Under the pieces are notes generated by a model. The model had not been told where the DNA came from and made no database searches. It was given only the letters and a program-made list of their open reading frames with translations. DNA of 64,000 nt from Staphylococcus epidermidis (lineage in GTDB: Bacteria > Bacillota > Bacilli > Staphylococcales > Staphylococcaceae), in assembly GCF_006742205.1 (NCBI RefSeq), contig NZ_AP019721.1, forward strand, positions 1,488,001 through 1,552,000, in the 5' to 3' direction. Position numbers and translations under genes: made by a program. This document shows, one piece after another, positions 43,329 to 51,981 of this stretch (position 1 is its first letter; each line of letters begins with the position of its first letter).

Positions 43329-44012
43329 ATGCAACAAGAACGACAATCGTGGTACCAAAAATCTTGGTTTATTATTCTCACATTGCTATTTATTTTTCCA
43401 TTAGGTCTCTTTCTAATGTGGAGGTATGCGCATTGGAAGAATTGGTTAAAATTGACTGTTTCATCAGTCTATATTATTAGTTTAGTTTTAACACTTTTAT
43501 TTCAAGTTAGTCTATTAAATGAGAATAAAACAAATCAAATAGAACATGCATCAACTATGAAAGAAAAGTCTAATATAAATAATGTAAAAACAACTAAAAA
43601 TAAAAATATGGAAAAATCAACGCAGACAGACAAACAAAACTCTGTGAACTTAAAGCAAAACACAAAAGATCAAAATAATAACGCAAATGATGAAGCAGCT
43701 TCTCCAACTAGCGAACAAAATGCAGCTATAGCACAAGCAAAGTCATATGCAAATACATTACCTATCTCTAAGAAAAGTTTATACAAACAATTAACTTCGG
43801 AATACGGAGAGAAATATCCGGCAGACATAGCACAGTATGCTGTTGACCATATCAGTGTAGATTATAAAATGAATGCACTGAGATTAGCAAAAAGTTACGT
43901 AAAAAATATAAACATTTCTAATCAAGCGTTATATGATCAACTCGTTTCAGAAAATGGAGAAGGATTTACTCCTGAAGAAGCACAATATGCAATGAATCAT
44001 TTAGATAGGTAA
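43329..44012 (+). CDS. Membrane protein with two Ltp-type repeats
   Basis: The 227 residues have two N-terminal transmembrane helices (near 11-30 and 39-60), a Lys/Asn/Gln-rich linker, and two copies of an approximately 45-residue helical repeat: AIAQAKSYANTLPISKKSLY near 136-155 and ALRLAKSYVKNINISNQALY near 181-200, each followed by QL-SE-GE and an AQYA end. This is the Ltp (host cell surface-exposed lipoprotein) domain, first known from a streptococcal phage protein that blocks superinfection. CAGGAGGACTATGCT precedes the ATG. It is next to the prophage scar. Confidence 0.75.
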   Translation: MQQERQSWYQKSWFIILTLLFIFPLGLFLMWRYAHWKNWLKLTVSSVYIISLVLTLLFQVSLLNENKTNQIEHASTMKEKSNINNVKTTKNKNMEKSTQTDKQNSVNLKQNTKDQNNNANDEAASPTSEQNAAIAQAKSYANTLPISKKSLYKQLTSEYGEKYPADIAQYAVDHISVDYKMNALRLAKSYVKNINISNQALYDQLVSENGEGFTPEEAQYAMNHLDR

Positions 44013-44033
44013 TCATTAAGAAAGAGTTTTAAC

Positions 44034-44073
44034 ATTAAAGGTTTGTTTTCTTAGTTGAAAGCAAACCTTTAAT
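44034..44073 (+). terminator. Hairpin after the Ltp-repeat gene
   Basis: ATTAAAGGTTTGTTTTC pairs with GAAAGCAAACCTTTAAT over 17 bp with one G-U; the U-tract is weak. Confidence 0.65.
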
Positions 44074-44262
44074 ATATTCGTATAAATATAATCTTTATAG
44101 ACTGTAAATTCAGTTATTATAAAATTTTATAGTTACAATTACTTTCAATCTTTTAAAATGTCATCGATATAGAGAAAATTCTCCACCTAGTAGGTTAAAC
44201 TCAATTTTCTATTTAATTTTTATAAAGTAGAATGTTAAAAATTGAGAATTTAGTACATTTGT

Positions 44263-44810
44263 TTATAGACATTTTCTCCCTGAAACAAGATAATCTGATT
44301 CTTCATCTTTTGTCATTTTATTTGATTGAGTGCTTACTGGTGAGTCTTGTCTTAATGCTTTTTCAACATTTGATTTTACCATTTGATTAAGTAAGTTAGT
44401 AAATGATTCAACATTTTTCCTTGTTTTTTCAGCATCAGTATTTACTAATATATTAACAATTTGATCATCGAAGTTTTCTAAACCTGACTCATTAAGCATT
44501 GAACGAGTCTCATTCTTCATTTGAGATAAAGCTTTTTCTGCTTTTAGTTCTTCATTTTCTTTTAACAGCTTTTCCAACTCATATTGATTCTTTTGGTCTT
44601 TATTCATCTTGGCTAGTTTTTCAGCTTCTTGAATTGCATCTTTCATACGTTATTCAGATTTCTTTTTTTTCTAGCTAAACGATCCTTAATCATTTGAGAT
44701 ACTTCTTCTTGAGAGAATGTTTTCTCTTTTTGTTGCGTTTGTTCATAAGTTGTTTCTAAATTATCATTGTGTTTCGTTTCTTCAGTAATATTACTTTGAT
44801 TGTTCTCCAT
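44263..44810 (-). pseudogene. Phage scaffolding protein (DUF4355), frameshifted and truncated
   Basis: On minus, ATG 44810 opens MENNQSNITEETKHNDNLET and continues QEEVSQMIKDRLARKK, typical of DUF4355 capsid scaffold N termini. At an A8 run (44672-44679) the frame is lost; adding one A restores ARKKKKSE, but a TAA then follows two codons before MKDAIQEAEKLAKMNKDQKN, where the rest of the protein (coiled coil LEKLLKENEELKAEKALSQM) resumes to 44263. So it has a frameshift plus a nonsense codon. The C terminus (SGRKCL) also looks abnormal. A clear dead gene in the prophage scar. Confidence 0.75.
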
Positions 44811-44896
44811 GAGATATACCTCCGTTTATAGTCTGTCGACTGCGTATTCCATACTTGCTTTTATAACGTCATCAGCACGTTTTGGACATAAAAAAT

Positions 44897-44914
44897 AACC
44901 TTCCGTAGAAGGTT
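44897..44914 (-). terminator. Short hairpin ahead of the scaffold pseudogene
   Basis: AACCTTC and GAAGGTT pair around CGTA; TTATTTTTTATG follows on minus. A second terminator in tandem with the next one. Confidence 0.55.
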
Positions 44915-44930
44915 AAAAAAGCTTATAAAA

Positions 44931-44967
44931 ATAGCACCACTTTCTATTTATCTATGCAGAAAGGATG
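44931..44967 (-). terminator. Terminator after the 64-residue gene
   Basis: On the minus strand AGCATCCTTTCT pairs with AGAAAGTGGTGCT (about 12 bp with one bulge and a G-U), followed by ATTTTTAT, directly after the stop at 44971. Confidence 0.75.
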
Positions 44968-44970
44968 CTA

Positions 44971-45165
44971 CTAAGATATTAATTTTATACTTTTTATTTC
45001 CGATTCATCAATTGAATATATTCCTAAATCTGTCTCTAAATCCAGGGAATAGTTTCCAGTATCACTTTCTAATGGGTTTTCATAATCAAACACAAAACCT
45101 TTAAACTTTTCATTATTTTTAAGTGTGACAATAACATTTTTACGATAAGCATCTTTAATTAACAT
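44971..45165 (-). CDS. Small phage-associated protein, candidate immunity protein
   Basis: The 64 residues MLIKDAYRKNVIVTLKNNEK...ESEIKSIKLIS have a small beta-barrel (Sm-like) pattern: VIVTLKNNEKFKGFVFDYEN, acidic middle, GIYSIDESEIKSIKLI. Similar short genes follow MuF-type head-protein/toxin genes in Firmicutes phages. It begins one base after the toxin-domain stop and has GGAG upstream within the toxin gene. By position it is the candidate immunity protein for the toxin; it is acidic and intact. This role is inference. Confidence 0.55.
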   Translation of the reverse strand: MLIKDAYRKNVIVTLKNNEKFKGFVFDYENPLESDTGNYSLDLETDLGIYSIDESEIKSIKLIS

Positions 45166-45166
45166 T

Positions 45167-45520
45167 TTATTTCTCCTTACTTATAAAAGGTATTATATGA
45201 GAGTCTGTTTTTGAATAATGCACTTTACCAAATGTAGTCTCAATATATTTTCCATCTATAAATGCTTTTCCTATAATCCTCTCAAAATTTATTACTTTTT
45301 TATGGTTAAAACCGTTTTTATTTATTAAGATTTTACCAGAAGTTGAGTACTGTTGTACTAATCTATTTAATTCATTGATAGATAACGTAGTATAACTTGG
45401 TAATCTTTCATTATTTTTTAATGCAAAATTTTTATTTTTCAAATATAAACTATGATTTAAGGAATGTCTATTTTGTTTTTCAGGATTTATATCTAATTTT
45501 ATTTTACCACTACGTATCAC
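45167..45520 (-). pseudogene. Type-50 (Ntox50-like) polymorphic toxin domain, detached
   Basis: The 117 codons from GTG 45520 read SGKIKLDINPEKQNRHS near residues 4-20, a middle ELNRLVQQYSTSGKILINKN, IIGKAFIDGKYIETTFGKVH and HYSKTDSHIIPF at the end, the KQxRH...GTGKI...HYSKxGxHIVP pattern of type-50 polymorphic toxin/nuclease domains on phage head proteins. It is in the same frame as the MuF gene upstream, separated by a TAA and 14 sense codons. No good ribosome site precedes GTG, so it may be silent, though the domain has no internal stop. Confidence 0.6.
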
Positions 45521-45562
45521 ATCAGGAATTTCTTTTTTGCTTTTTCTTGTATTTTTTTCTTT

Positions 45563-46270
45563 TTATGATTCTTTATTCTCTGTCTGATACTTACCTTTAC
45601 GCTCAGTAAAGAATCTATCTCGCCAATTGCCCACATGTGTTACTGTAGTACTTCTACACCAAGGGTGCATAGGTGGAGCATTAACTCCAGGCATCATATC
45701 TTTAACTTTAAATACTTTGCCATTTAAAGAGTGACATATTTTAGATGTTTTCTTGTCGATTTTGGCCACGTATTTATATTCGCCATCTTCACCTAAATCT
45801 TTAAGATAAGTTAACTTCTGTGATTCAGCCTGCACACATGCTGATTCAGTAACTAACAATCTACTTGCATTATATGTTGTGGTATTTGTTTGCTTTTTAA
45901 ACTTAGCTACGTACTCATTAGGATGTCTCCCTCTAAGTAATACATTACTCGTTGTTTTTTCTACTTCTTTTTGAACTACAGCCATATCTTGACATAATCT
46001 TGTAGACCAGTTCACACCTTTAAAGTTACTGTTAACAACCGCTTTTACTTCAGTGTCATCAATTTTCACATGTTCACCAAGTATATGTGCTTGTCTTTCA
46101 ACTTCTCTATCAACCAACTTATTTTCTATTTCATCATGAATGTCTAAAGCGGAGTCTTTGACTATCAAATCTAATTGCTGCTTTAATAGCTTTTCTCTAG
46201 ATACTTTCATAGACAAATTATAAAGTTTAAGTGCTTTGTTTGCCTCATCACAAGATTTCTTCAGTACATT
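45563..46270 (-). pseudogene. Phage minor head (MuF-type) protein, truncated at the N terminus
   Basis: Coding resemblance runs from about 46270 (NVLKKSCDEANKALKLYNLS) through the open frame from TTG 46216 (SMKVSREKLLKQQ) to TAA at 45563. The MuF core is present: ESACVQAESQKLTYLKDLG, YVAKIDKKTSKICHSLNGK, VKDMMPGVNAPPMHPWCRST. These head-morphogenesis proteins (Mu gpF / SPP1 gp7) sit inside capsids. The usual first ~90 residues are gone; a TGA stands at 46271-46273. The reading frame continues past the stop into the toxin domain. Confidence 0.75.
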
Positions 46271-46414
46271 TCACTAAATTGAATCATTGATGGCTTGTTG
46301 ATTTATTTAAGTTTTGTCGATAAAAAGTACATTAAGATTACATTTTAATGCATTCGACCAAATACTTTACTCATTATAAAATGATTAACAAAATATAGCT
46401 GTAAAAAAAGAAGC

Positions 46415-46431
46415 TAAGGCAAAATGCCTTA
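46415..46431 (-). terminator. Terminator of glnA
   Basis: TAAGGCA and TGCCTTA pair across a short A-rich loop, with GAG/CTTC extension and a T7 run on minus (CTTCTTTTTTTAC), 43 bases after the glnA stop. Confidence 0.75.
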
Positions 46432-46473
46432 ACTCCTTACCCCTATTAGGTTTCCCCTGAAATTGTTTAGCGC

Positions 46474-47814
46474 TTAGTATTGCTTAATATACTGTTCTCT
46501 TTCCCATTCGGATACTTGAGTTCTATAGTAATCCCATTCAATCGATTTTGAGTTAATAAATTGATTGTAAATATGATTACCTAATGCGTTTTTAATTGAT
46601 TTATTTTCACGCATTGCTTTTAACGCAGTGTATAAAGTTGAAGGTAAGTCTTGGATACCAACCGCTTCTCGTTCTTCACGATTCATTTCGTAGATATTTT
46701 GGTTTACAGGTTCTGGAACCTCAAGTTTATTCTCAATTCCATCTAACCCTGCTTCTAAGATTGCTGCTAATGCCATGTACGGGTTAGCTGCAGGGTCAAC
46801 TGAGCGTACTTCAATACGAGTTGATAGACCTCTAGATGTTGGAACACGTACTAAAGGTGAACGGTTTTTACCACTCCATGCAATATAACATGGTGCTTCG
46901 TAACCTGGTACAAGACGTTTATATGAGTTGACAATTGGATTACATACTGCAGTGAATCCTCTAGCGTTTTTAAGGACACCAGCTGTAAATTGATATGCAG
47001 TATCAGTCAATTGTAAATCACCTTCAGGATCAAAGAACGCATTCTCTTTTCCTTTAAATAGTGATACGTTGAAGTGCATACCACTACCGTTTACACCAAA
47101 TAATGGTTTTGGCATAAATGTTGCATGTAAATTATGCTTACGTGCAATTGTTTTAACAACTAGTTTAAATGTTTGGATATTATCACATGCTGTAACGGCA
47201 TCTGCATATTTAAAGTCAATTTCATGTTGACCTGGCGCTACTTCATGGTGGCTTGCTTCAATGTCAAAGCCCATATCTTCTAATTCTAAAACGATGTCAC
47301 GGCGACAATTTTCACCTAAATCTGTAGGAGCTAAATCGAAATAACCACCATCATCGTTTAATTCTAATGTAGGTTCGCCTTTTTCGTCTAATTTAAATAA
47401 GAAAAATTCTGGTTCAGGCCCTAGATTAAAATCAGTAAAGCCCATATCTTCCATTCTTCTTAATACACGCTTCAAGTTAGCTCGTGGATCACCTTCAAAT
47501 GGTGTACCATCTGTTTTAAATACATCACAGATTAGTCGTGCAACTTTTCCTTGTCCAGCAGTCCAAGGGAAGATAACCCAAGTATCTAAATCAGGATGTA
47601 AATACATATCTGATTCTTCGATACGAACGAAACCTTCAATAGATGAACCATCAAACATCATTTCATTATCTAATACTTTTTCTAATTGACTTACTGGAAC
47701 TTCAACATTTTTAATAGTCCCTAAAATATCAGTGAATTGTAATCTTAAATATCTTACGTTTTCTTCTTCAGCAAATTTACGAATATCATCTTTTGTAAAA
47801 CTACGTTTTGGCAT
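46474..47814 (-). CDS. glnA: Glutamine synthetase, type I
   Basis: GlnA joins ammonia to glutamate with ATP. The 446 residues are the short GSI-alpha form without an adenylylation loop, feedback-controlled by glutamine in Firmicutes. Signatures: [21 protein letters not shown] split near 54-73, [12 protein letters not shown] near 130, and [20 protein letters not shown] near 237-256, with [19 protein letters not shown] near 317. AATTGGAGGATTTATACC precedes the ATG. It follows glnR by 18 bases, so both come from the GlnR-box promoter. Confidence 0.97.
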   Translation of the reverse strand: MPKRSFTKDDIRKFAEEENVRYLRLQFTDILGTIKNVEVPVSQLEKVLDNEMMFDGSSIEGFVRIEESDMYLHPDLDTWVIFPWTAGQGKVARLICDVFKTDGTPFEGDPRANLKRVLRRMEDMGFTDFNLGPEPEFFLFKLDEKGEPTLELNDDGGYFDLAPTDLGENCRRDIVLELEDMGFDIEASHHEVAPGQHEIDFKYADAVTACDNIQTFKLVVKTIARKHNLHATFMPKPLFGVNGSGMHFNVSLFKGKENAFFDPEGDLQLTDTAYQFTAGVLKNARGFTAVCNPIVNSYKRLVPGYEAPCYIAWSGKNRSPLVRVPTSRGLSTRIEVRSVDPAANPYMALAAILEAGLDGIENKLEVPEPVNQNIYEMNREEREAVGIQDLPSTLYTALKAMRENKSIKNALGNHIYNQFINSKSIEWDYYRTQVSEWEREQYIKQY

Positions 47815-47832
47815 GGTATAAATCCTCCAATT

Positions 47833-48198
47833 TCATTTAATAAATCGAGATAAATCGCCGCGATTTATTGGTAATGTTTCACTACGTGGTTTCTGCGTTG
47901 CGTCAACAATCATTCTCTTTCTTGTCTCTTGTTCATCAGTAGTTAAATGCCCTTGCTCATCGAATATAATTTGTTTAATACCTCTAATATTAAATCCCTT
48001 TTCGATAAGAGACTTTATTTCTAACAACCTCTCTAAATCGTTCATAGAAAATAATCTCTTATTTCCATCTGTTCTTTCAGGCATCACAAGTTCATGTGTT
48101 TCATAGTAACGAATTTGTCTTGGTGATAAATCTGTCAATTTACTAACCACACTCATAGAGAAAACGGCCATGTTTCGTCTGATTGAATCATTAGACAT
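47833..48198 (-). CDS. glnR: Nitrogen regulator GlnR
   Basis: GlnR is a MerR-type repressor of nitrogen genes that responds to feedback-inhibited glutamine synthetase. The 121 residues have an N-terminal winged helix (MAVFSMSVVSKLTDLSPRQI, RYYETHELVMPERTDGNKRL) and a short C-terminal tail that senses GlnA. AGAGGAGAGGTTCAAGT precedes the ATG. A perfect TGTNAN7TNACA box lies about 70 bases upstream. Confidence 0.95.
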   Translation of the reverse strand: MSNDSIRRNMAVFSMSVVSKLTDLSPRQIRYYETHELVMPERTDGNKRLFSMNDLERLLEIKSLIEKGFNIRGIKQIIFDEQGHLTTDEQETRKRMIVDATQKPRSETLPINRGDLSRFIK

Positions 48199-48257
48199 TA
48201 CTTGAACCTCTCCTCTACTTTTGAACTTGTTATTAATTTAGCATAGTTTTACTTTAA

Positions 48258-48263
48258 TTACAA
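48258..48263 (-). promoter_or_regulatory. -35 element of the glnRA promoter
   Basis: The minus strand reads TTGTAA, with a weak -10-like TAAATT 17 bases downstream (about 48235-48240). It lies just downstream of the GlnR box. Confidence 0.45.
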
Positions 48264-48268
48264 AATTA

Positions 48269-48285
48269 TGTAAGGTTTTCTGACA
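48269..48285. promoter_or_regulatory. GlnR box
   Basis: TGTAAGGTTTTCTGACA fits the GlnR/TnrA consensus TGTNAN7TNACA exactly on both strands. It ends just upstream of the -35 element. Confidence 0.85.
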
Positions 48286-48678
48286 TAAACCCTCTAAACC
48301 TTATTATATCAATGTTTAGTTATTAGTAATTAATTAAAATTAGAAATGAAAATGGCTTATGACACAAAATTTTTTATAATTTTCAGACATTTTATAATGT
48401 TTGAAATAAAAAGAGATTGCTTTTCAAAGTATAACTAAGCTTAAAAACTTTTATCTTAGGCGTAACAACTCTAAGAATAAGGCTAGAACATGGTCCATTC
48501 TCTCTATACCTATTACTTTTGGGGAGTCGAAAATCTTATCTAAAACAAACTCCTTATAACATCGTTATCATTTATATCATATTTCCTTGATGTTTTAATG
48601 AATTATACGAGAATGCTTTTATTCTATATTCTTATATTGAGCCCAACCTTTTATACTTTGATCTCAATCTCTTAAAAA
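48286..48678. other. 390-base gap without a gene
   Basis: It lies between the glnR control region and the stop of the aminotransferase-like gene. AT-rich; no convincing frame, hairpin or repeat seen. Confidence 0.5.
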
Positions 48679-49917
48679 TTATAGTAAATTGTTTTCTTGC
48701 ATATGTTGCACCGCACGTGTAACAGCTAATTTGACATGTTCATAAGTTAAACCACCTTGAACATATGCTTCATAAGGCGGACGTATAGGTCCGTCTGCGG
48801 ATAATTCAATAGACGAGCCCTGAATAAATGTACCTGCAGCCATGATGACATCATCTTCGTATCCAGGCATATAGCTAGGTTCTGGACTAAAATGTGCGTT
48901 AATTGGTGAAGCGTGTTGTATACTTTGGCAAAATGAAATCATTTGCTCTTTGGTCTCAAATTGAACCGTTTGAATTAAGTCTGTACGATAAACATTATAT
49001 TTAGGGGAGGTCTTCATGTTTATTTTTTCTAATAACAAACTAGTAAACAGTGCACCTTTTAAACTTTGGCTAACCACATGTGGCGCTAGAAAGAATCCTT
49101 GATACATTTCTTGTAAAGAATTAAGTGAGGCTCCTGCTTCCTTACCAATGCCTGGTGCTGTTAAACGATAACCACAGCGTTCAATTAAGTCTTGTCTACC
49201 AGCAATATATCCTCCAATTTTAGCTAAACCTCCACCTGGATTTTTAATTAATGATCCGGCGATTAAATCAGCACCTACTTCAATCGGTTCTTTATCTTCT
49301 ACAAATTCTCCATAACAATTATCAACAAAAATAATGATATTGGGATAAACCTCTTTAATAGATGTTATTGCTTGTTCAATTTCATTAATTGTAATTGATG
49401 GACGTTGATCATATCCTTTTGATCGTTGAATTGCTACAACTTTTGTATTGTCATTAATTGCAGTGATGACTTTAGGAATATCAATTCGACCGTCACGTAA
49501 TTCGACTTCATTATAGCGAACACCATATTCTTTAAGACTTTCAACACCATTGCCATTTATACCAATGACTTCTAGAAGTGTATCATATGGACTACCTGTA
49601 ATATAAAGTAGTTCATCATTGTTTTTTAACGTACTTTGTAAAGCTAAAGTAATAGCATGAGTACCTGAAATAATTTGAGGTCTTACAAGTGCGTCATCTG
49701 CTTTAAATGTGTGCGCATAAATTTGTTCTAAATGGTCTCTCCCAAAATCATCATATCCATAACCCGTAGACCCCTGTAAATCACTTTCGCTAGCTTTAAC
49801 ATGGTGAAAAGCATTTAAGACCTTTTCCTGATTAAATAATGCACGCTTTTCAATTTTTCTAAAGTAAGGAATAAGTGTGTTTTCAACTTCTTCAACTAAA
49901 TTGCTAAAATCTTGCAT
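48679..49917 (-). CDS. Methionine gamma-lyase-family / YnbB-like PLP enzyme
   Basis: The 412 residues belong to the YnbB/aluminium-resistance-protein family of PLP enzymes, related to Cys/Met-metabolism lyases. GYGYDDFGRDHLEQIYAHTF near 52-71, SGTHAITLALQSTL near 84-97, and the PLP Lys region GSLIKNPGGGLAKIGGYIAG near 221-240 are visible. The reaction is not established for this group. It begins 15 bases after the hflX stop and is probably co-transcribed. In Bacillus, ynbB sits beside ynbA (hflX) and glnR, the same cluster. Confidence 0.88.
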   Translation of the reverse strand: MQDFSNLVEEVENTLIPYFRKIEKRALFNQEKVLNAFHHVKASESDLQGSTGYGYDDFGRDHLEQIYAHTFKADDALVRPQIISGTHAITLALQSTLKNNDELLYITGSPYDTLLEVIGINGNGVESLKEYGVRYNEVELRDGRIDIPKVITAINDNTKVVAIQRSKGYDQRPSITINEIEQAITSIKEVYPNIIIFVDNCYGEFVEDKEPIEVGADLIAGSLIKNPGGGLAKIGGYIAGRQDLIERCGYRLTAPGIGKEAGASLNSLQEMYQGFFLAPHVVSQSLKGALFTSLLLEKINMKTSPKYNVYRTDLIQTVQFETKEQMISFCQSIQHASPINAHFSPEPSYMPGYEDDVIMAAGTFIQGSSIELSADGPIRPPYEAYVQGGLTYEHVKLAVTRAVQHMQENNLL

Positions 49918-49932
49918 AATCTGTCTTCCTTT

Positions 49933-51174
49933 TTATAATTTTTTAAATCCTTTGATACGATAAGATGCTTGTGTTTCGTCAAATATTAATTCAGTAACAA
50001 GCGTGTGTTGTTTAAGAAAATATAATCTATCTGCATCAGCACTATCTACAATTTCTTCGTATGGGCTGAGACTATTTTTTATTTCTTGAATTACTAAATT
50101 TTTCACCTTTTGTTTATCATTTTCATCACGACTAGATACAAAAACATGCGCAGATTTAGATACAGGTACATCCATCTGTTCGTTACATAAGTCTTTTTTA
50201 TTAAAAATAACTACTTGTGGAATATGGTCCATATCTAAATCATTAATAATTTGATTTACAGTGTCAATTTGAGTACGGTATTCCGAATGACTTGCATCGA
50301 CGACATGCATAAGTACGTCTGCACCTTTAGCTTCTTCTAGTGTAGATTTAAACGCAGCCACCAATGTCGTTGGTAATTTCTGAATAAATCCTACCGTATC
50401 AGAAATAATTAAATTAAATCCTTCATTCACTTGTATTTGTCGTGTTTTGGGATCTAATGTTGCAAACAAAATATTTTTTTCATAGGTCTCCTCATTAGCT
50501 AAAACATTAAACCATGACGATTTTCCTGCATTTGTATAACCAACTAAAGCGATTTGAAAAACTTGATTTTGTTCACGTTTATTTCTATATCTTTCCCGAT
50601 GATCCACGACCGTTTTTAATTGATGTTTAATCTCATTCATACGTGTTCTAATATGGCGACGATCCATTTCTAATTTTGTTTCACCTGGGCCTCTTGTTCC
50701 TATGCCACCACCAAGACGAGATAGGCTTTTACCATGACCATGTAGTCTTGGTAACAAATAATCGAGTTGTGCAAGTTCTACTTGTAGCTTTCCCTCTCTA
50801 CTTCTCGCTCGCAACGCGAATATCTCTAAAATTAATTGGGTTCTATCGATGATTTTAATGCCCAAATTATCATTTAACGTTTTAGACTGTGCCGTCGTTA
50901 ATTCATCGTTGGTTACGACAACATCTATATCATGGAATTCTATGAAAGATTTTATTTCATCGATTTTTCCTTTTCCAACATAATATTTATGGTCAAATTG
51001 CTCTCTATTTTGAGTGATTTGTCCTTTAACATTAAGTTGGCAAGTTTGTGATAAAGCATCGAGCTCTTCCATAGTAGATTCAAAATTAAATTGACGATCC
51101 GTTTGAGCATGTACACCGATTAATACAGCAGTTTCTCGTTTATTTTTTGTTTTATAAGTCGCATGCTGTGTCAC
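49933..51174 (-). CDS. hflX: GTPase HflX
   Basis: HflX is a ribosome-binding GTPase that splits stalled ribosomes. I prefer GTG 51174 (MTQHATYKTKNKRETAVLIG) because AAGGAG ends 9 bases upstream; the ATG at 51183 directly abuts that site. The 413 residues have the N-terminal HflX domain (YYVGKGKIDEIKSFIEFHDI), the glycine-rich GRLHGHGKSLSRLGGGIGTRG-type segment, a coiled coil, then the G domain with GYTNAGKSS, DTVGFIQKLPTTLV and NKKD. Confidence 0.93.
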   Translation of the reverse strand: MTQHATYKTKNKRETAVLIGVHAQTDRQFNFESTMEELDALSQTCQLNVKGQITQNREQFDHKYYVGKGKIDEIKSFIEFHDIDVVVTNDELTTAQSKTLNDNLGIKIIDRTQLILEIFALRARSREGKLQVELAQLDYLLPRLHGHGKSLSRLGGGIGTRGPGETKLEMDRRHIRTRMNEIKHQLKTVVDHRERYRNKREQNQVFQIALVGYTNAGKSSWFNVLANEETYEKNILFATLDPKTRQIQVNEGFNLIISDTVGFIQKLPTTLVAAFKSTLEEAKGADVLMHVVDASHSEYRTQIDTVNQIINDLDMDHIPQVVIFNKKDLCNEQMDVPVSKSAHVFVSSRDENDKQKVKNLVIQEIKNSLSPYEEIVDSADADRLYFLKQHTLVTELIFDETQASYRIKGFKKL

Positions 51175-51283
51175 GTTATACATCTCCTTTTAAAAGTTAC
51201 TCAAGACATTTTATCATAGAGTGTGAACAAAGACTAACTACACAAATTGTGTTAAATTAGATGTATATCGAAAGGGTGATAAA

Positions 51284-51760
51284 ATGGAAAGTATTTATGA
51301 TTTTGTTGTACAAAAAAACAATGGTGAAAGTTATAAATTAGAGCAGTATAAGGGTGACGTTATGCTTATTGTCAACACTGCTAGCGAATGTGGTTTTACA
51401 CCTCAATTCGAAGGTTTACAGAAGTTATATGATGAGTATAAGGATCAAGGATTTATTATTTTAGGATTTCCATGTAACCAATTTGGCGGTCAAGAACCAG
51501 GATCGGGAGAAGAAGCTGCTCAAAATTGCAAAATTAACTATGGTGTGACTTTCCCTATTCATGAAAAAGTTGATGTTAAAGGTGATAATCAACATCCATT
51601 ATTTCACTTTTTAACAAACGCTGCTAAAGGTATGATAAACGAAAAAATCAAATGGAATTTCACTAAATTCCTAATCGACCGTGAAGGTAATGTGATTAAA
51701 CGTTTCTCCCCTCAAAAGAAACCGGAACAAATTAAGACTGAAATTGAAAAATTACTATAA
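51284..51760 (+). CDS. Glutathione peroxidase-like thiol peroxidase
   Basis: The 158 residues are a single GPx domain with Cys in place of selenocysteine: [19 protein letters not shown] near residues 31-49 (Cys near 36), [12 protein letters not shown] near 64-75 and [12 protein letters not shown] near 124-135. In staphylococci, which lack glutathione, such enzymes are thought to reduce peroxides through thioredoxin or bacillithiol; BsaA is the usual staphylococcal name. AAAGGGTGATAAA precedes the ATG. A 17-bp terminator follows. Confidence 0.93.
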   Translation: MESIYDFVVQKNNGESYKLEQYKGDVMLIVNTASECGFTPQFEGLQKLYDEYKDQGFIILGFPCNQFGGQEPGSGEEAAQNCKINYGVTFPIHEKVDVKGDNQHPLFHFLTNAAKGMINEKIKWNFTKFLIDREGNVIKRFSPQKKPEQIKTEIEKLL

Positions 51761-51776
51761 TAAATTTTAACAAGAA

Positions 51777-51840
51777 AATGCTTCATCTAATGTTTTTGAA
51801 CTGAATTAATGAATTCAATATTTACATTAGATGAAGCATT
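51777..51840 (+). terminator. Terminator of the glutathione peroxidase gene
   Basis: AATGCTTCATCTAATGT and ACATTAGATGAAGCATT form a perfect 17-bp stem with a 30-base loop, followed by TTTTTATT. The 140 bases from here to hfq hold no gene. Confidence 0.85.
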
Positions 51841-51981
51841 TTTTATTACAAACATTCCTTGGTTTGTGTTAAAGTGCTACGTTTAAAACATGTGCTTCAA
51901 TATTTAATAACATTCTTAAATAAGTCGAAATCTGACTTCTATTGAGGTGATGCATTATGAATGCACTTTGATTACAACTTT

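Noticed and set aside
44013..46473. att site direct repeats flanking the phage scar
   Set aside because: I found no convincing repeat pair by eye, and no integrase; the piece looks internal to a former prophage.
51841..51981. Small gene between glutathione peroxidase and hfq (ATG at about 51957)
   Set aside because: A GAGGTG site precedes ATG but the frame stops after four codons.
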